From assembly GCA_947498025.1 (NCBI GenBank), contig CANMJR010000009.1:1-64000 (forward strand): 64,000 nt of DNA, written 5' to 3'. The position numbers were made by a program, and so were the translations under genes. Under the pieces are notes generated by a model, which was not told the DNA's origin, searched no databases, and saw only the letters and a program-made list of their open reading frames with translations. Shown in pieces: positions 1 to 9,341 of this stretch. Origin of the DNA: Helicobacteraceae bacterium. GTDB taxonomy: Bacteria > Campylobacterota > Campylobacteria > Campylobacterales > Sulfurimonadaceae. Within the stretch, counting starts at the first letter, position 1, and every line of letters starts with the position of its first letter.

Positions 1-124
1 CTAAACTGAAAACATTTCAAATCCTGACGCAAAAATATCGTAACCGCCGAAAATACTTTAATTTACGATTTAATTTGATATGTGGATTGGTAAATTTTGA
101 TCGTGGATTTGAGGTGCCCGTAAA

Positions 125-1060
125 ATGAGTTTTGCAAGAAGTCTAATGAATAATCAGTTTTTTTCAGCAAGTTTGGAATCTTTAAATGACATTCAAGAAG
201 CGAAAATTAAAATCAATGGTACTCAAATAGATGTTTTTGATATATTCTTAAAAAGTGCTACTTCCCATTCTGTTGATAATTCTTTTAAAGATATATTGGA
301 AAATTTTATAAAAGAAGCTAACAAATATGGTATATATTCTTTGAGCAAAAATTATGATAATGAACTTTTATGGGCATATTATTCTAATTCACATCAAGGT
401 TTTTGTATTGAATATGATTTAGATATTTTGAAGCAATGTCAACTTAATCAAGAGTTCTTTAATGATGTGGAGTATCACAAAGATATACCTATAATTGAAC
501 TTAATGATATATTTGAGCCAAAAGATTTAGTAAAAAAAATTTTAGCTACTAAAAGCATTGCATGGGAACACGAAGAAGAATTCAGAATTGTCACCGGAAC
601 CGTTGGTCTATATCATTTTTACAATAGATCAGTTAAATCAATTTATTTTGGATACAGAACACCGGAAAATACTACTAAACTTATTATGAGTACTCTTAGA
701 GGTAGAGGTGTTAAATATTACAAAATGCACCCTAAGCAAGATTTGTATGAGTTGGAGAAAATTGAAATAGAAGATGTTCATAAAGACTATTCAATCTATG
801 CAAATAAAAAAAATAAATTTATTCCTGAATTTGATAAAACAACAGAACCTTATAAAGATTTAATTTTGAAAGCAATAATTATAGTTGAGCAAGAGCTATT
901 ATGTGAAAAAGTTTTGGACGCTTATTTAAGTAGTTCAAAAGGTACAAAAGAAAATCCAGTATTCTATGTAACCTATGAAAATAAGATTAAAAATTTATTT
1001 ACTAGAAATTATTTTATTAGTAAAGAGGAAATTGAGGAAGTGTTTAAAAAAGAACTATAG
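125..1060 (+). CDS. DUF2971-like protein
   Basis: 311 aa ORF; motif-like stretches NNQFFSASLESLND, LSKNYDNELLWAYYSNSHQGFCIEYD, and EHEEEFRIV resemble DUF2971 proteins. Confidence 0.7.
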   Translation: MSFARSLMNNQFFSASLESLNDIQEAKIKINGTQIDVFDIFLKSATSHSVDNSFKDILENFIKEANKYGIYSLSKNYDNELLWAYYSNSHQGFCIEYDLDILKQCQLNQEFFNDVEYHKDIPIIELNDIFEPKDLVKKILATKSIAWEHEEEFRIVTGTVGLYHFYNRSVKSIYFGYRTPENTTKLIMSTLRGRGVKYYKMHPKQDLYELEKIEIEDVHKDYSIYANKKNKFIPEFDKTTEPYKDLILKAIIIVEQELLCEKVLDAYLSSSKGTKENPVFYVTYENKIKNLFTRNYFISKEEIEEVFKKEL

Positions 1061-1211
1061 AATAAGAATAATACCCCTGTGAATGAATCTCCACTTTTGC
1101 TCGTTCCAAACTTGGGCATGTGAAAATCATCTCAAAACATGACAAACTGCAATACTTTTTAAATCAACTTCATTTTTGCGATACAGTAAAAAATATATCT
1201 GAGGAGCAAGT

Positions 1212-2039
1212 ATGAAAAGTAGTAAAATTTTAGTACAAAATACAGAAGTATCCGTGAAGCAACACAAACAAGTTGATTTTATATCTTTGACGGATATTGC
1301 AAGGTACAAAGACAGAGAGCGAAGTGATTATATTTTGCAAAACTGGATGCGAAATAGAGAAACGATTGAGTTTTTGGGATTATGGGAAAAGATTAATAAT
1401 GATAATTTTAATTCCATCGAATTCGATGGAATTAAAATGCAAGCAGGCATAAATAGTTTTATACTTACACCAAAAAGATGGATAGAAAAAACTTCTGCCA
1501 TAGGCATTATCTCAAAGGCTGGGAGATACGGTGGAACTTATGCTCATAGAGATATAGCGTTTGAGTTTGCTTCGTGGATAAGTGCAGAGTTTAAACTCTT
1601 CCTCATAAAAGAGTTTCAAAGACTCAAAGAAGATGAGATACAAAACAAATCACTTGAATGGGATTTGAGCAGAAGTTTGTCAAAAATAAACTATAGAATT
1701 CATACGGATGCAATTAAAGAGCATTTAGTTCCACATGCCATTGACAAACCAAAAGAGAGTTTGGTTTATGCAAATGAAGCAGATTTGTTGAATGTCGCTT
1801 TGTTTGGAGTCACTGCCAAAGAGTGGCGAGAAGCCAACAAAGATAAAGAAGGAAATGTCCGAGATTATGCGAGTGTAGAGCAACTTATAGTTCTTTCAAA
1901 TCTGGAGAGTATTAATGCAGAACTTTTAAAACAAGAATTACCGCAAAACGAAAGGCTTATAAGACTCAATCAAACGGCTATTTCGCAGATTAAGTCACTT
2001 ATTCATAATCCCACAGTTAAAAAGTTAAGCGGTAAATGA
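1212..2039 (+). CDS. KilA-N domain-containing protein
   Basis: 275 aa; FISLTDIARYKDRERSDYILQNWMRNRETIEFLGLWE...GGTYAHRDIAFEFASWISAEFKLFLIKEFQRLKEDE is typical KilA-N. Confidence 0.8.
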   Translation: MKSSKILVQNTEVSVKQHKQVDFISLTDIARYKDRERSDYILQNWMRNRETIEFLGLWEKINNDNFNSIEFDGIKMQAGINSFILTPKRWIEKTSAIGIISKAGRYGGTYAHRDIAFEFASWISAEFKLFLIKEFQRLKEDEIQNKSLEWDLSRSLSKINYRIHTDAIKEHLVPHAIDKPKESLVYANEADLLNVALFGVTAKEWREANKDKEGNVRDYASVEQLIVLSNLESINAELLKQELPQNERLIRLNQTAISQIKSLIHNPTVKKLSGK

Positions 2040-2043
2040 TTTT

Positions 2044-2070
2044 CAGTTGTCGCAAAATTTTCGACAACTG
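2044..2070 (+). terminator. hairpin (possible terminator) after KilA-N gene
   Basis: Perfect inverted repeat CAGTTGTCG-N9-CGACAACTG directly downstream of the stop codon; no long U tract. Confidence 0.4.
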
Positions 2071-2243
2071 CCTCAGATGGAAAATATACAGTGTTACATA
2101 TTACAATCTAGATGTAATAATCTCTGTTGAATATAGGGTTAAATCTCAAAAAGGTGTGAGGTAAAAAATCCCTCTTACGATAGTTTCAGCCTTTTTCGAT
2201 AAAATCGTTTTTCAAGAATTTATACTAAGAAATAAGGTATTTT

Positions 2244-2861
2244 ATGGAACAAACAAAATCGAGAGTGAATATTTACGGGCTTTTGTCCCGTGTCTTGCTT
2301 CAAGAGCTGGATGTAGAAGTTTTAAAAACTATAAAAGACGATGAAAATATTTTAGATTTTTTCCCAACTTTAAAGGGTTGGAAGGAATTTACAGAGGTTG
2401 AAGAGAGTAAGCTTTTGGATGAATATTTTAATCCTGACTTTGTAAATCTCTCTGTTTTACACCTCATTCCCTATGAAACTTTTTACACAAGAGAAGACCA
2501 GAAGATTGAGACAGGCGGAGCAAACCCTGTAACCGACATGTACAGTGCTTATGATTTTATGGTAGATTATGAAGCTTCTCGCACGGTCTCGGCTGATCAC
2601 ATCGGGGTAGAATTGGAGTTTATGCACCATCTTTGCGTGGCGGAGATGAAGGCTTTGCAAGAGGGTGACAAAGAGGCAATAAAAGAGCTTCAGGAGGTGC
2701 AGCGTGCGTTTTTAAATAAGCACCTTCTTCAGTGGGCGCCGATGTATTTGATTAGCATGAAGTTTGAAGCTAGAACACCTCTTTACTATGATGCTGCCGA
2801 TATGGCGTTGGAGTTTATTTTGAGCGATAATGAGTACTTGACAAAAGAGTTAAATTTATAA
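2244..2861 (+). CDS. TorD-like molybdoenzyme maturation chaperone
   Basis: 205 aa; RVNIYGLLSRVLLQELD...YSAYDFMVDYEASRTVSADHIGVELEFMHHLCVAEMKALQEGD...FLNKHLLQWAPMY typical of TorD/DmsD family. Confidence 0.8.
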   Translation: MEQTKSRVNIYGLLSRVLLQELDVEVLKTIKDDENILDFFPTLKGWKEFTEVEESKLLDEYFNPDFVNLSVLHLIPYETFYTREDQKIETGGANPVTDMYSAYDFMVDYEASRTVSADHIGVELEFMHHLCVAEMKALQEGDKEAIKELQEVQRAFLNKHLLQWAPMYLISMKFEARTPLYYDAADMALEFILSDNEYLTKELNL

Positions 2862-2862
2862 C

Positions 2863-3963
2863 ATGTCACTCATTCAGTTAAATGCAAGCAGATGTGTTCG
2901 TTCTTTAAGCAAAGATAGCGAGTGCAACAGATGTGAAGTTATCTGCCCGACCGGAGCGATAGTTGTTGGGAATAATCCGCTTCCTGCCATAAACTTCTCC
3001 TCATGTGTAGGTTGCGGTGCATGTGACGCTATTTGCCCAAATGAGGCACTTTTTCTTGATGACTTCAACTCTACAAACTTCTTTTTTGATTTTATAGAGG
3101 ATGAGCAAAATATTATCTCTTGCCGCAAAAATGTTCCATGTATTGCAGCTTTGGGGGTTGAATATCTTATCTCTTTGGCGGTGCTTAAAAAAGAGGTCGT
3201 TTTTGACATGGGGTATTGTGATACATGTGAGATTCAATCCACATGCAAAGCCCAAATACTCAAAAACCATGAAGAAGCATCGTATCTGCTTGAGGCTATG
3301 GAGAATGAGGCGCTAATCAGATTGGAAGATATCTGCTATGAAAGTGAAATAAAAGAGAGCAACAGAAGAGATTTTCTTCGCTCCATTAATCTTACAAGCA
3401 TAGTGAAAACGAAGCACAGTTTTGAGCAAGAGGTAAAAAAAGCTACGGATGAGCTGGTAGAACACACCCTCAAAAAAGCGGATATTGCACTGCTCAAACA
3501 AAAGAGAATTCCACACAAAAGAAAGCTTTTTTTTACGGCAATAAAGAGAGTTCAAAAGCCGTCTCAGTACCATGTGGTGGATGCAGCCGAAATCTCTTTT
3601 ACCTCACAAAAACTTATGGACAAAGAGAGTTGCACTGCATGTCAGATGTGCTACAGAGTCTGCCCGACGGGTGCGCTCAGCTCGGATGTGAAAAACTCTA
3701 AAATAGATTTTGACCCATTTTTGTGTATTAAATGCAATATCTGCCATGATGTGTGCGAGCCAAATGCGATAACGCTCTCGACCTCTTATAATATAAAAGA
3801 GTTTTTTGAGCCGGAGGTGCAGAACTTGATAACATTCAGTGTAAAAAGATGCAATGAGTGCAGTGTTGTTTTTAGCACAAACTCGGGCGAAAAACTCTGT
3901 TACAGATGTAAAGCAGAGGAAGAAGAGGCGAGAGAGCTTTGGGGAATACAAAATGATGAATAA
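2863..3963 (+). CDS. multi-cluster 4Fe-4S ferredoxin-domain protein
   Basis: Several CxxCxxC(x)nCP motifs: CNRCEVICPTGA, CVGCGACDAICPNEA, CTACQMCYRVCPTGA, CIKCNICHDVCEPNA. Confidence 0.85.
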   Translation: MSLIQLNASRCVRSLSKDSECNRCEVICPTGAIVVGNNPLPAINFSSCVGCGACDAICPNEALFLDDFNSTNFFFDFIEDEQNIISCRKNVPCIAALGVEYLISLAVLKKEVVFDMGYCDTCEIQSTCKAQILKNHEEASYLLEAMENEALIRLEDICYESEIKESNRRDFLRSINLTSIVKTKHSFEQEVKKATDELVEHTLKKADIALLKQKRIPHKRKLFFTAIKRVQKPSQYHVVDAAEISFTSQKLMDKESCTACQMCYRVCPTGALSSDVKNSKIDFDPFLCIKCNICHDVCEPNAITLSTSYNIKEFFEPEVQNLITFSVKRCNECSVVFSTNSGEKLCYRCKAEEEEARELWGIQNDE

Positions 3964-4711
3964 CGCAAACGAAATTTCAAAACAAACTAAATTATTTGGT
4001 TTTATAGGCGAAAATGCAGGCGTGAGCAGATTGAGTGCGATAATAAACAAGATGTTCAAAGAGCATGGTGATGATGCCATGATGATTCCGATGAATATTC
4101 GTGAAGATGATTTTTACTTTACTCTCTCAAATATGAAAAAATCTCAACTCAGCGGTGCCGTGATTTCTAACGAATATGTGAGCAGCGTTGTTGAGATTCT
4201 CGACGAAGCTTCCTCTTTGGTAAAGCGAAGCGGCATGTGTGATATTGTCTTCAAAGAGGGCGAAAAACTCAGAGGCGATTTGTTTGGAATGCGGGTTTTG
4301 CTGGAGCACCTCAAAGATTTGAGAGCATCAAAAATAGCCCTCATCGGAACAACATCGCAGGCAAAAGCTTTTTCATTCTTGGCATGCGGATTTGAGGTGA
4401 GTTACTTTAGTGCAAATCTTGAAGAGCTTATGCAGTTTTGCGAGGAGGTTGAGATAAAAGATGGAGATTTGAACCGCTTAGCAAAGGGTTTAAATAGTGA
4501 TTTGTCGGGCTTTGATGCAGTTCTGGATTTCTCGAATATGAGCAGTTTAGAGAGCGTTGAAATATTGCCTCACTTTAACTTTGACATGAAAAACAATAAA
4601 GAGTACTCGCCGCTAAAATCAAGAGCGCACGAGCTTGGTGCCGAGTACACAAGCTATGACGATATGATAGAAAAATTTGCTCAAAAAGCGTATAAAACTA
4701 TAAAAGGATAA
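3954..4711 (+). CDS. shikimate-dehydrogenase-like Rossmann protein, probably non-catalytic
   Basis: Start taken as ATGATGAATAACGC; LFGFIGENAGVSRLSAIINKMFKEHGDDAMMIPMN resembles AroE N-terminus; DLRASKIALIGTTSQAKAFSFLACGFEVSYFSAN resembles its Rossmann segment. Confidence 0.55.
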
Positions 4712-4714
4712 GCA

Positions 4715-5215
4715 TTGAACACAGAAGATTTAAAAGATTTAAGAGTTGAGTTTGACAAGTTTGTAAATGAGGGGTGTACGCTGGATCCACAATCCGGTGC
4801 AACCCGAAATACGGCTGATAAAGAAGAGGAAGAGCCAGTTCCTCAGTTTGTAGATGCACTTACAACGATGCTTTTGGCACCGGCACATAGCGGAGTTTAT
4901 CTCTCAAGACTTGATATAAAAAGAGTTGCAGAGGCGATTGATGAGTCCATTCCTATTAAAGAGCGACTCAAAATGGTTCGCTCGCTTTTTAGACACACAA
5001 CCAAAAAAGAGTATTTAGAGAATGCTTTTAGTGAGATAAATAGACATATAAACGGGCGTGTTTTAATCTATCAAGAGCTGAGTGAAGCGTTTCCTGCGTC
5101 AAAAGTTATTTTTGATGAAAACATAAAAAAAGCAGAAAAAACCATGAGAATGTTGGAGCAGATAGTAGAAGATTTTGAAGAGATAGAACCGACAAGCGAC
5201 CCGTTAGCTATTTAA
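4715..5215 (+). CDS. conserved hypothetical protein in ferredoxin/TorD gene cluster
   Basis: 166 aa ORF (TTG start) closely following the upstream gene. Confidence 0.6.
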   Translation: MNTEDLKDLRVEFDKFVNEGCTLDPQSGATRNTADKEEEEPVPQFVDALTTMLLAPAHSGVYLSRLDIKRVAEAIDESIPIKERLKMVRSLFRHTTKKEYLENAFSEINRHINGRVLIYQELSEAFPASKVIFDENIKKAEKTMRMLEQIVEDFEEIEPTSDPLAI

Positions 5216-5406
5216 TTGCTTCGGGCTAAAGCCGCAAAATCAATCTCTTGAGATTTTTCTTGCGCTCTTTTTTTATCCTCTTCGTAATTACCGGAGCTGA
5301 AGGTATATTCGCTTTTGTTTAGAATACACCCTTTAATTCCAGGTAAACATGGCTTATTCAAAAGTTTACATTCGCCTTTAAAATCGTGCTGACATGTCCA
5401 GCCCAT
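5212..5406 (-). CDS. small Cys-containing hypothetical protein
   Basis: 64 aa ORF closely spaced with pgpA; MGWTCQHDFKGECKLLNKPCLPGIKGCILN. Confidence 0.55.
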   Translation of the reverse strand: MGWTCQHDFKGECKLLNKPCLPGIKGCILNKSEYTFSSGNYEEDKKRAQEKSQEIDFAALARSN

Positions 5407-5407
5407 T

Positions 5408-5911
5408 TTACACTCCTTGAAGTGTTACAATTCCCTGCCAGAGCAGTGCACTCAAAATTCCTGCAACAAATCCGGCAATAACATCGTCGCCGACTACGCC
5501 TAAACCGCCCTTTGTCTCTCTGTCTATTCTACCGATAATAGATGGTTTTGTGATGTCGAAATATCTAAAAAGCAAAAATGATAAGAGTGATTGAATCAAA
5601 AATCCATTCTCCCACATGCCAAGAGCATTGAAGTTTATGGTTATTGCAGGTGCAACGCTCAGAGCAAACCACATGCCGGCTAACTCATCGATTACTATGC
5701 GTTTATCGTCATGGATTCCGCTTATTTTTTCATATTTATCGATAGCTTTAATCGCGATAACGGTGACAAGAAGCGAGGCTAAAAAAAGAGTTTGTGCATC
5801 AAAAGCGATGAGTATCCACATGCCAAGAAAAAGAGCGACAATACTCCCCACAGTTCCGGGAGCTTTCGGTGCAAGTCCGCTGTAGCCAAGTGTTATAAAA
5901 AACCAGTTCAT
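5408..5911 (-). CDS. pgpA: phosphatidylglycerophosphatase A
   Basis: GLAPKAPGTVGSIVALFLG...DDKRIVIDELAGMW...FRYFDITKPSIIGRIDRETKGGLGVVGDDVIAG is typical PgpA. Confidence 0.92.
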   Translation of the reverse strand: MNWFFITLGYSGLAPKAPGTVGSIVALFLGMWILIAFDAQTLFLASLLVTVIAIKAIDKYEKISGIHDDKRIVIDELAGMWFALSVAPAITINFNALGMWENGFLIQSLLSFLLFRYFDITKPSIIGRIDRETKGGLGVVGDDVIAGFVAGILSALLWQGIVTLQGV

Positions 5912-5983
5912 TTATTTCCTTTACATGTTAAAAAATTGTAATTTTATCGTGCAAGTGTAGTCAAAGAGCGGTTAAATTCTACT

Positions 5984-6242
5984 TTAGTTCATATTTTCAA
6001 AAAAATCATTTACTTCACACTCTAAAATATAGGCTATTTGATACAGATGTTTCATATTGAAATGCTGTTTTTTGAGATACAACTCTGACTGAGAAACTAA
6101 TCCTACTGATTTATGTCCTATTACTTGAGAAAGTTGAAGTTGTGAGAGACCCTTCAACATCCTCTTTTTTTTTAACATTAGAACCAATAAGTTTATAAAA
6201 ATCATCTATCTGATTTTCATCAATATCTTCAATCGTTCTCAA
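5984..6242 (-). pseudogene. XRE-type HTH regulator of the adjacent R-M cassette, split across two frames at an A9 tract
   Basis: TTG at 6242 gives LRTIEDIDENQIDDFYKLIGSNVKKK; the other frame gives KKKRMLKGLSQLQLSQVIGHKSVGLVSQSELYLKKQHFNMKHLYQIAYILECEVNDFFENMN; joining them at the run of 9 T (6165-6173, + strand) restores a normal HTH. Confidence 0.65.
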
Positions 6243-6250
6243 TTATTACC

Positions 6251-6262
6251 TAGTTATTACTA
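6251..6262. promoter_or_regulatory. putative operator copy 1 (TAGTTATTACTA)
   Basis: One mismatch from the perfect palindrome at 6301; lies between the divergent HTH and methyltransferase genes. Confidence 0.4.
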
Positions 6263-6300
6263 TTTCTTAAATTTTATTAAGATACAATTTTTTCTTCAAC

Positions 6301-6312
6301 TAGTAATTACTA
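6301..6312. promoter_or_regulatory. putative operator copy 2 (TAGTAATTACTA)
   Basis: Perfect 12-bp palindrome; with flanks CTAGTWATTACTAT is shared by both copies. Confidence 0.45.
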
Positions 6313-6400
6313 TGCGACTAAGGAAATTCTTGATAAAAACTTTCGATAATAAAATTAACATGCATTGTTTCTATGACTTTCTAATACAAATGAGTAAGAA

Positions 6401-7467
6401 GTGAAAGAAAAAGTTTTGAAGCTGGGTGAATTATTTTGTGGACCAGGAGGAATTGCTCTTGTGCACAAAACGCTCAAATACGCGATGAAAAAACAAATAC
6501 GAAATACAGCATAAAACATGTTTGGGCAAGTGATTATCACCTAGAAACATGTCAAACTTATCAACACAATTTTAAAAATGTAAAAGTGATTTGCAAAGAC
6601 ATAAAAGAATTAGATATTGATTCTTTAGGTGAAATTGATGCTTTTGCTTATGGATTTCCTTGTAACGATTTTAGCATTGTCGGGGAATCCAAAGGTTTTG
6701 ATGGGGAATTTGGAGGGCTTTATAAATATGGTGTCAATGTAATCAATAGGTACAACCCTTATTTTTTTATAGCCGAAAATGTTGGCGGGCTAGCAAGTGC
6801 CAACGAGGGCAAAGCATTCAAAAATATCTTACGAGATTTAGGAAATGCTGGAGCAGAAGGTTATGAACTAACGGTTCATAAATATAAATTTGAAGAATAC
6901 GGGATACCACAAAAACGGCATCGAATAATTATTGTGGGTATTGCAAAATCATTAAAAAAGAAATTTCAAGTGCCTGCACCTACACATTTAGATAATTATG
7001 TGAGTGTAAAAGAAACTTTTGAGAAAAAACCAATTCCTCTTGATGCCTACAATCATGAATTTACTACACAATCAAAAACAGTTGTAGAAAGATTAAAATA
7101 CATACAACCGGGACAAAACATTTGGCAAACAGAACTTCCAGAACACTTGCAGTTGAATGTCAAGGGTGCCAAATTAAGTCAGATATACAAAAGACTTCAC
7201 CCTGATCAACCTTCTTATACTATTACTGGGAGTGGAGGTGGTGGGACACATGGTTATCACTACTCCGAATATAGAGCTTTAACAAATCGTGAACGCGCCA
7301 GAATACAAACATTTCCTGATGATTTTATTTTTGTAGGCAAAAAAGAAAGTGTTCGACGGCAAATTGGTATGGCAGTTTCGCCCGTGATGTCTAAAATTAT
7401 CTTTGAAGCAGTTTTAAAAACATTAGCGGATATTGATTACCCTTCCACTCAAGCAAGATATTCGTAA
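6401..7467 (+). pseudogene. DNA (cytosine-5-)methyltransferase with N-terminal frameshift
   Basis: GTG at 6401 encodes VKEKVLKLGELFCGPGGIAL (motif I) in one frame; the rest (AQNAQIRDEKTNTKYSIKHVWASDYH...YGFPCNDFS...IAENV...ERARIQTFPDDF...IGMAVSPVM) is in another frame. One extra G near 6451 (CTTGTGCAC to CTTGGTGCAC) would join them. Confidence 0.8.
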
Positions 7468-7475
7468 GAGGTAAT

Positions 7476-9101
7476 ATGAACTATTTAGTTCCATTTGATG
7501 ATTATCATAGACGAGTTTGGATGTTTCAAAGAAACATCCGTAAAATTTATCCTTGGAAAATTGCTCAAATTTTATCAATGGTTCATATGCAGCTTGAAAA
7601 TGATGTATGGGGTGGAAATCAATCAGTTCAAAATTCGTTTACAAGTAATTTGGAGCGCTTTGGATTAAAGAGAGAAGGTGTTCAATATGACCCACACAGC
7701 GGAGGAGCCAGAACATATTTTTCTCAGCTGGAAAGTCTTGGTTTATTATTTACACGAGATGACGGCTCTACTTGGCTCACAATCGCTGGACAAGATTTAG
7801 TCGAAAGCAACTTTGCTCCTGCTGAGATATTAAGAACGCAACTTTTGAATTATCAATACCCAAGTATTTACAGTCAAGTTGCAAATGTAAAGATTCACCC
7901 TTCAATTAAAATTAAGCCGTTCTTATTTGTACTTGAATTGCTTTTAGACCCAGAAATTGGGTACTTGACAGATGAAGAAATAGTTATTCCCGTTGTTTAT
8001 GGTCATACTCATAGATGTTTTAATGTATGTAAGCAAAAAATACTTTTGTTGAGAGCAGGAAACGATTTACTCAGTATTATAGACAATCCCGAAGAAGATT
8101 TATTTACACCTCGAACACGAGGCAGAACATCAACAGCTGCACTTGTAGATTTTAAAAACATAGCAAATACCTGTAAAAATTTTTTAGAATCGTGCAGTTT
8201 AGTATTATCTGTGCAAGCCCAAAGCACACACTCCAAACAAATCATTATAAATGAAGGGGTTTTGCCAGAAATTAAAAAAGCACTTTTAAATAAATCTTCT
8301 TTTATCCTTGTGCATAATGCAGAGTCATTTCAAAGAAAATATGGTGCTTGGAACAGAAATAAAGACACGAGAACTCTTATACGCGGAAGCGGAACAAATA
8401 TATCAAGAGGTGAACCGATTATTCACGCATTGTTTGCAGAATATGCTGGAAACAACCTTGTAGTTGATATGCCTGAAGATTTTGTAATTCAAGCTGTTGG
8501 TTATGGATTTGATAGGCAGCTTGTATTAAAAACCATAGAGCCATATCTTGTGAATTCATTGTCACTTTTTGAGCAAAAGTTCATAGAGCTTTCAACGGGT
8601 GGTATTTCAACTGCAAATGCTTTTGAAAAAGCCGTCAAATTGCTTTTTGAAGAACGGCTTCATTACAAAGCGGCTCATACTGGGCAAAGATATCGTGTAG
8701 GAAAAACCGGTGGTTATTCAGATGTTTTTATTCAAGAAATAAGTGGTCGTTTTTGCGCAATTATTGATACTAAAGCTAGTCCTAGATATAACATATCATC
8801 TAGCGACTATCATACTATGAAAAACTCTTATATTCCTTCAGTTCAAGAATTAGAGGAGTATTCAAATGAAGGACTTGGATTTTGCGCATATATTGCAGGA
8901 GGCTTTGAACCAGCAATAGACAAACGAGTTCAAGCTCTCAGTAATGAATCGGGATACAATTTCGTAGCAATTAAAGCATATGATTTATTGAAGTTATGCC
9001 AGCAAGAAATTTTGCCATCTCAACAAGAAAAGTTAACTGATACTTTCCGACTGAACAAATTGTTAACTATTCATGACTTTGAAATGATACATAGGAGCTG
9101 A
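7476..9101 (+). CDS. type II restriction endonuclease, PD-(D/E)XK-like
   Basis: 541 aa ORF immediately after the methyltransferase; C-terminal GYSDVFIQEISGRFCAIIDTKAS resembles a PD-(D/E)XK core. Confidence 0.7.
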   Translation: MNYLVPFDDYHRRVWMFQRNIRKIYPWKIAQILSMVHMQLENDVWGGNQSVQNSFTSNLERFGLKREGVQYDPHSGGARTYFSQLESLGLLFTRDDGSTWLTIAGQDLVESNFAPAEILRTQLLNYQYPSIYSQVANVKIHPSIKIKPFLFVLELLLDPEIGYLTDEEIVIPVVYGHTHRCFNVCKQKILLLRAGNDLLSIIDNPEEDLFTPRTRGRTSTAALVDFKNIANTCKNFLESCSLVLSVQAQSTHSKQIIINEGVLPEIKKALLNKSSFILVHNAESFQRKYGAWNRNKDTRTLIRGSGTNISRGEPIIHALFAEYAGNNLVVDMPEDFVIQAVGYGFDRQLVLKTIEPYLVNSLSLFEQKFIELSTGGISTANAFEKAVKLLFEERLHYKAAHTGQRYRVGKTGGYSDVFIQEISGRFCAIIDTKASPRYNISSSDYHTMKNSYIPSVQELEEYSNEGLGFCAYIAGGFEPAIDKRVQALSNESGYNFVAIKAYDLLKLCQQEILPSQQEKLTDTFRLNKLLTIHDFEMIHRS

Positions 9102-9255
9102 AACAAAAGGAAATTGCGATGCCTTGCAATTAAAAGGAAGTGAAGATTTAAAAATCCAATATGCTAAAAAATATTTTGAATGTTTAAATGACGCAAGCAT
9201 CACTTATGATTGTGTCAAAGATTACGGGGAGTTGATGGATAAAGTTTTGAGATAA
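9088..9255 (+). pseudogene. C-terminal remnant, probably of a type III restriction Res subunit
   Basis: Frame 9091: IGAETKGNCDALQLKGSEDLKIQYAKKYFECLNDASITYDCVKDYGELMDKVLR*; ETKG...K(I)xYAKKxF resembles Res C-termini; no start codon or upstream portion. Confidence 0.5.
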
Positions 9256-9341
9256 AATATTTTTTTGACATAAACATTTCATGTGACATATCATCATAAA
9301 TATGGTATGATAAAAGTATGATTTTTAGTACGAGGTGTTAG

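Noticed and set aside
2457-3573. Many antisense ORFs over the TorD and ferredoxin genes
   Set aside because: They lie opposite clearly recognisable coding sequence, have low-complexity or Ser/Cys-rich translations and no independent support. The same applies to antisense ORFs elsewhere in the track.
7476-9101. Assigning a specific restriction specificity (for example an AlwI-type enzyme)
   Set aside because: Overall shape and a PD-(D/E)XK-like core can be read, but recognition sequence and subfamily cannot be deduced without searches.
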